Positions 59,936 to 64,000 of a stretch of 64,000 nucleotides of DNA are shown in pieces. The stretch spans positions 1,550,001-1,614,000 of the forward strand of contig CAWGAJ010000001.1 of assembly GCA_963820545.1 (NCBI GenBank), given 5' to 3'. Positions within the stretch are counted from its first letter, which is position 1. Each line of letters begins with the position of its first letter. Both the position numbers and the translations under genes were made by a program. The notes below the pieces were generated by a model, which saw only the letters and a list, made by a program, of their open reading frames with translations, was not told the DNA's origin and did not search any database. The stretch is from CAWGAJ01 sp963820545. GTDB taxonomy: Bacteria; Planctomycetota; Planctomycetia; Pirellulales; Thermoguttaceae.

Positions 59936-62055
59936 ACAGTAAAGTCGCCGCCCTTTTTGCCAGAGCCTTCACCAACGTCAAAGATCCCCTGTCGGGTTTC
60001 TTCGCTTTACCGCGCGAGGTGTTTCAACGAGCAGTTGAACTCAATCCCAGTGTCTGCAACGCGGGCCTGGAATTAATCGTCAAATGCGGCTGCAAAAAGA
60101 TTCTTGAAATCCCCATCCATTTCGCCAATCCGCGGCGGGATAAAAGCATCCTCGCGCTACACGAGCCGATCAATTATCTCAAACACTGGAAAAATCTCGC
60201 CGATTTCCAATACGGAAGCTTCTCGCGTTTTTGTCAGTTTTGTTTAGTGGGCGGCACGGGCATGGGCGTCGATTTGATAATGTACGCGTTTTTTCTGGCC
60301 GCGGGCATCCCGCTAATCTTCTCCCGAGCCGCCGCGATCTGGGTGGCCATGACCTGGAACTTCTGGCTGAATCGCCGGGTCACATTCAGTTACAGCCGTG
60401 ATCTTCCGGTCGGCAAACAGTATCTGAAGTTTGTTTTATCTTGTTCTTTAGGCGCTTTGCTGAGTTGGTCGGTTGCCGTGGGCCTGGCTTTAGGAAGCGT
60501 TTTTTTTCAGAAACATGTTTTTCTTGGCGCCATTATTGGCATTGTGATTGGCACCGTATGCAATTATCTTCTTTCCGCGCTGTGGGTCTTCCAGCACAAA
60601 GGTCTTTCCTTACCCGATGTTGCTAACGAGAGTCCGCGTACAAATTCCCTCACCCCTCGTCTAATTATCATTGTGGGAATCATCGCGTTGGCAACCCGAT
60701 TGTTGTACCTGGGCTGGACTTGGACCAATTGGTATGTCTTGCCGGATGACTACATGGTCCTGTTGTATTTCGATGAGGGATACGCCATTTGCACGGGTTA
60801 CGGATATGTTCGCTCCTATACCGAGAACGGCTGGAAGGAACTGTACGAGCTGCGGGCAAGGGTCGAAACCCAAGACCTTCAGACCATTCGTGAACAAAGA
60901 AATGTTGATACCACTGACCTTCATCCCGAATTTATCCATCCTCCGGGACTGCCCTTGTTAATCGCCGGCATCCGCACCTTCTTAGGTATAAAAGCCGACG
61001 TGCCGATCCAATTGTTAGGCGTTTTTCTCGATACCGTTGCCGCCTGCCTGCTGGCCTATCTAGTGGGAAAGTTTTTTGCCGGGAATGTCGCTTTCCTGGC
61101 GGGCATTTTCTATGCCCTTTTCCCGCCTTTGGCGTATGCCTCCGTAAACAAGTATCCCGACGGCATACTCTCGGTATTTATTCTCGGCTGCCTGGTGTGC
61201 GCTATCGAAGGCAACCAATATGTCAATCTAAAAAGATTTACCTGGTGGATCGCCGCGGGATTGGTTTTGGGCCTGGGCTGCTATTTGCGGCCCGACTACC
61301 TCTTTGTGCCTTTTGCCATCGCCCTGGGCCTTTGGCTTTATAGCGGCCGATTCCTCCGCGCGGTTTCGGCACTTTTGCTGATACAGATCGTTTCCCTGAT
61401 TGTGCTGCTGCCCTGGGCTTACCGAAATTATCAATTATGCGGCAGATGGTTGTTTACTTCCTCTAGTGTGGGCGGCACCATGGTTACAGGCCTGGGAGAA
61501 TTTAACAATCCCTGGGGATTCGGGCGCACTGATCTGGACCGTGAACAGCAGGCAAAAGATCAGGGCTTTGGCTCGGCCTGGAGTCCCGAAGCAGACGTTT
61601 ACTTCCGTAATTTGTTTTGGGAATCCGTGAAAAACCACCCCCTCTCTTATGCCCAGGCCGTAATCAAACGAATTCCCTTTGTTGTTTCACCCCCGAATGT
61701 ATTCGGCTACAAGAGCCCTTATCGCAAAAAACTTTATATCACCACGGAAATGAAAAAAGGACTGAGTTTTCCGCAAATAATTCTGGCTGATCCCAAATAT
61801 ATTATCGCCGCCTATTGGGATTTATTATTCATGGGACTTCTGGGATTTCTGATTTTTCTTTGCAGCGCTTATATGGTTGTTCGTGAGTGGCGTTCCTTTC
61901 CCCTGATCTTCCTGCTTTTATCTCCGCATCTATATTCCATTGGCACGCACATGCTCACGCATATAGAAGCCCGATTCTTGCTCCCCAGCACGTTCTGCTT
62001 TCTGATTGGTGCGGCGTATGTGGCCGGCCGAGGCTGGAAGAGACAAAACGTATAA
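59788..62055 (+). CDS. GT2-GtrA-GT-C fusion, main part (interrupted)
   Basis: Coding in this frame starts near 59895. It ends the GT2 domain (DPLSGFFALPREVFQRAVEL), then has a GtrA-like four-helix domain (about 60230-60600: FSRFCQFCLVGGTGMGVDLI, then WNFWLNRRVTFSY), and a large GT-C type membrane domain to the end with about ten helices (DDYMVLLYFDEGYAICTGYG, HPEFIHPPGLPLLIAGIRTF). Expected action: make a polyprenyl-phosphate sugar at the inner face, flip it, and use it at the outer face, all from one polypeptide of about 850 residues. It converges with the SPL-like gene. Confidence 0.85.
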   Translation: MPECRPEPSSLGNPQDAGNPQKPRGRVRHWQPICAGGTSEEKWGLCHRLNSKVAALFARAFTNVKDPLSGFFALPREVFQRAVELNPSVCNAGLELIVKCGCKKILEIPIHFANPRRDKSILALHEPINYLKHWKNLADFQYGSFSRFCQFCLVGGTGMGVDLIMYAFFLAAGIPLIFSRAAAIWVAMTWNFWLNRRVTFSYSRDLPVGKQYLKFVLSCSLGALLSWSVAVGLALGSVFFQKHVFLGAIIGIVIGTVCNYLLSALWVFQHKGLSLPDVANESPRTNSLTPRLIIIVGIIALATRLLYLGWTWTNWYVLPDDYMVLLYFDEGYAICTGYGYVRSYTENGWKELYELRARVETQDLQTIREQRNVDTTDLHPEFIHPPGLPLLIAGIRTFLGIKADVPIQLLGVFLDTVAACLLAYLVGKFFAGNVAFLAGIFYALFPPLAYASVNKYPDGILSVFILGCLVCAIEGNQYVNLKRFTWWIAAGLVLGLGCYLRPDYLFVPFAIALGLWLYSGRFLRAVSALLLIQIVSLIVLLPWAYRNYQLCGRWLFTSSSVGGTMVTGLGEFNNPWGFGRTDLDREQQAKDQGFGSAWSPEADVYFRNLFWESVKNHPLSYAQAVIKRIPFVVSPPNVFGYKSPYRKKLYITTEMKKGLSFPQIILADPKYIIAAYWDLLFMGLLGFLIFLCSAYMVVREWRSFPLIFLLLSPHLYSIGTHMLTHIEARFLLPSTFCFLIGAAYVAGRGWKRQNV

Positions 62056-62103
62056 TCTTCCGTTCGGTCAGGGCAAGTAGGCAAGTTGGATTCCATCCGC
62101 CGA

Positions 62104-62972
62104 TCAAAAACACACGGCAACCCGATCGCTGAGATGAAACCGCTTTGCAGTCCGGGCAACCTCTTTGCGTAATTGTGCCAAATACGCGGCCCGCGCTGGA
62201 GGGCTGAACATGATTTTCGCATAGCGCTGTGCAGGTCGGGAAATTTATCACGCAGCAATCGTGCCACGGCCGGCCAGACCCGCGGCCGCGGATTGAGCGC
62301 GTCCACCCAGATCGAATCGATCCGCAAATCGGCTGCCCGCTGAAAGAGCATCTCCAGCGAATCCCGGCTATCGTAGAGCAGTGGCAGCAGCGGGCCGAAC
62401 ATGATCGACGTTTTCAGTCCGGCCTGTTGGGCCGCCTCGACAACCCGCAGACGTTCCTCCGCACTAGCGGCCCGCGGCTCCCACAGTAAACGCAAATCCT
62501 CGTCGAGCGTGGTTATGGTAACGCCCACGCGCGCCCTCTGCCCGGCGAAGATGTCCAGATCGCGCAGCACCAGGGCGCTTTTGGTAAGCACGTTCACTTG
62601 GAAGCCATATTCCAAAAGCAATTGGCAAGAGCGGCGGGTCAACTCATACTGGGCCTCGATTGGCTGCCAGCCGTCGCAGGCGCTGCTCATGAAAACATCG
62701 CCCGGCTTCAAGCGGCGCAACTGCCGTTTGAGCACCTCAACGGCATTGATCTTCACATCGACAAACTCGCCCCAAGGCTCGTCGTGGGCATGGAACCTTT
62801 GCATGAATCGGGCATAACAATAAACGCACCCATGCGTGCAGCCCGTATAACAATTTAACGAGTAATCGTCTATGGAACTCTTGTTCAAAATTGTCTTGCA
62901 CACGGTCTCGCGCATCACGGCCCGCCGAACATTTTCCGCGCTGTCAGCCGTTGGTGTAGGACTTGCAGACAT
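62104..62972 (-). CDS. Radical SAM protein, spore photoproduct lyase-like (interrupted)
   Basis: Belongs to the SPL/Rv2578c-like radical SAM group. The CxxxCxxC cluster motif is CTHGCVYCYA, with NKSSIDDYSLNCYTGC before it and PWGEFVDVKINA and GDVFMSSACDGWQPIE after it, the usual order. In the plain frame the end (after DLHSAM) is unrelated and runs on to 61869, antisense to the glycosyltransferase gene. One base shifted near 62228, it reads RYAKIMFSPPARAAYLAQLR and ends SDRVAVCF at 62104, a normal family ending at about 289 residues. Substrate unknown. Confidence 0.82.
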
Positions 62973-63392
62973 ACAAATGATGATCCAGGAACCGCAACCG
63001 AAACTGCTTGCAATACGAAAACAATATTATCCCCCATTATACACCCTTTTTAATCCATTCCGAAACCTCATTGCACATGCGGCTAATGAGAGTCAGAAAA
63101 AGAATGCCAGAAGAGAAATCAGAGCCAGAAGAGAAATCAGATCCGGGGCGTGTCGCCCCGGCAATGCCGAGCCGACACGGCCCGGCTCCGAGGAGCAAAA
63201 ACGACATTGTTTTCCTGAAGGCAATAAAGGGGTATTTCATTTTGGACCTTTTATATATTCACTCGGCAGGCGGCATAAGCCGAAGATCAATGCCTACAAA
63301 TGATCCCGAAGAGCACAATTAAGTGCTCTTAGACAATTCGAAGTGTGGAAGCCGCACGGTGTGGTAAACCAGGCGACTGGAAAAATAAGTTT
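62973..63392. other. Intergenic region, 420 bp, with short repeats
   Basis: Holds an exact 18-base tandem duplication (63106-63123 and 63124-63141, starting GCCAGAAGAG) followed directly by a strong hairpin, CCGGGGCG-TGT-CGCCCCGG at 63143-63161, and a second G/C-rich dyad (GAGCCG...CGGCTC, about 63169-63191). The overlapping open frames here are rich in charged simple sequence and are not protein-like. Confidence 0.5.
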
Positions 63393-64000
63393 TTACTTCC
63401 GCCGCCGCCAAGCATAGGCCAACAGGCACGCGATACCGGCAAACAACAGCGTGATGCTACCGGGCTCAGGAACACTTGCCACGCGGAAACCCATGTTCTC
63501 GGCCTCGTAGACGGGGCCGAAGTAGCAGCGGAGGGAGGCGGCCAACCAGTCGGAGGTGTTCTCAAAATCGCCGCCACGCACACCACGCCCCCAATCATAC
63601 TCCTCCATCACGGTTTGATTCCACTCATTCCACTGCCAGACATCGCCGCCCATATCAAACGTGCCGTATGGTCCCGGCGAGGCCGCAAACGCCCCGACCG
63701 GCGTCAGCCAGTTCGTCGGATCGGGGTAGATGTCGCTATCGTTGTCGCTGATGTTGGCGTTGTTTATGCCGGTCGCCGAAAAGACGTTGCTGGGGGGTGT
63801 GTTGCTCTGCGTAGGGTATAACCAATAGCCGGCATTAGTCCCACCGCCCTTGTAATACGCCGCCTTGTACCATTCATTCTCCGATGGAATGAAGTAGGTG
63901 GCCCCAGTATTCCGGGTTATTCCCATCAACGCGGCTTTGGTGACAGCACCGTTGAGCGTGTACGCCCCGGTCTCTGTCGTACCTGCCCCTTCGGCACCTG
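63393..64000 (-). CDS. FGE-like (SUMF1/EgtB-fold) PEP-CTERM protein, partial
   Basis: Formylglycine-generating-enzyme-like domain: ATYFIPSENEWYKAAYYKGG, the WQWNEWNQTV segment and WGRGVRGGDFENTSDWL are typical of this fold. The end is a PEP-CTERM signal VPEPGSITLLFAGIACLLAY followed by WRRR. The frame stays open without stop to the window edge at 64000 (GAYTLNGAVTKAAL before MGITRN), so the N-terminal half lies outside. No active-site Cys pair is visible in the part seen, so it is more likely a binding protein than an active enzyme. These surface proteins are common in planctomycetes. Confidence 0.85.
   Translation of the reverse strand, partial: GAEGAGTTETGAYTLNGAVTKAALMGITRNTGATYFIPSENEWYKAAYYKGGGTNAGYWLYPTQSNTPPSNVFSATGINNANISDNDSDIYPDPTNWLTPVGAFAASPGPYGTFDMGGDVWQWNEWNQTVMEEYDWGRGVRGGDFENTSDWLAASLRCYFGPVYEAENMGFRVASVPEPGSITLLFAGIACLLAYAWRRRK

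Noticed and set aside
9890..62230. Programmed ribosomal frameshifting as a general explanation of the broken genes
   Set aside because: The sites share no slippery sequence, stimulatory structure or direction of shift; topA and aroB are not known to use it.

Overview
The window looks like a chromosomal segment of a planctomycete (Pirellulales-like is my best guess). Evidence for this: two giant secreted proteins that start with an LEPR-XLL type N-terminal sequence and end in the planctomycete dockerin cassette; several PEP-CTERM proteins; a HAF-repeat protein; a BlaI/M56 receptor pair; very large beta-rich membrane proteins of no known family; and the tig-clpP-clpP order. No transposase, integrase, rRNA or CRISPR array was seen. 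One tRNA (Gly, GCC) is present.

Layout. 1-6 kb: small regulatory or accessory genes (TPR protein, HDOD protein, CPBP protease, a polytopic membrane protein, SRAP/YedK) plus one decayed small gene. 6-9 kb: a complete EF-P beta-lysylation set, epmB diverging from efp-epmA. 9-19 kb: aroB, dprA, a HAF-repeat PEP-CTERM protein, a parvulin-type chaperone, topA and a GNAT. 19-23.3 kb: a minus-strand BlaI/M56 signalling locus followed by three tandem paralogues that appear to be duplicated C-terminal (anchor plus ectodomain) parts of the receptor. 23.5-33.6 kb: two overlapping genes for giant, signal-bearing, beta-rich membrane proteins that look like three repeats of one architecture. 33.9-39.8 kb: a lone receiver protein, tRNA-Gly, tig-clpP-clpP, a lipoprotein and a membrane protein. 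39.9-58.2 kb: two huge secreted proteins, a rhamnogalacturonan-lyase (PL11) mega-protein and a CotH/lamin-tail mega-protein, sharing near-identical C-terminal dockerin cassettes. 58-64 kb: a small PEP-CTERM protein, a fused GT2-GtrA-GT-C glycosyltransferase, a radical SAM SPL-like protein, and an FGE-like PEP-CTERM protein cut by the window end.

The most striking global property is that at least eleven otherwise well conserved genes are interrupted by single-base frame changes, with the expected protein continuing in another frame (aroB, the parvulin chaperone, topA, M56, giant protein 2 three times, the lipoprotein, both mega-proteins, the small PEP-CTERM gene, the glycosyltransferase and the SPL-like gene). 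Several fall on homopolymer runs. Base errors in the assembly are the simplest explanation, so these genes are annotated as interrupted genes and not as dead ones; parts are listed separately where each part is a separate open frame.
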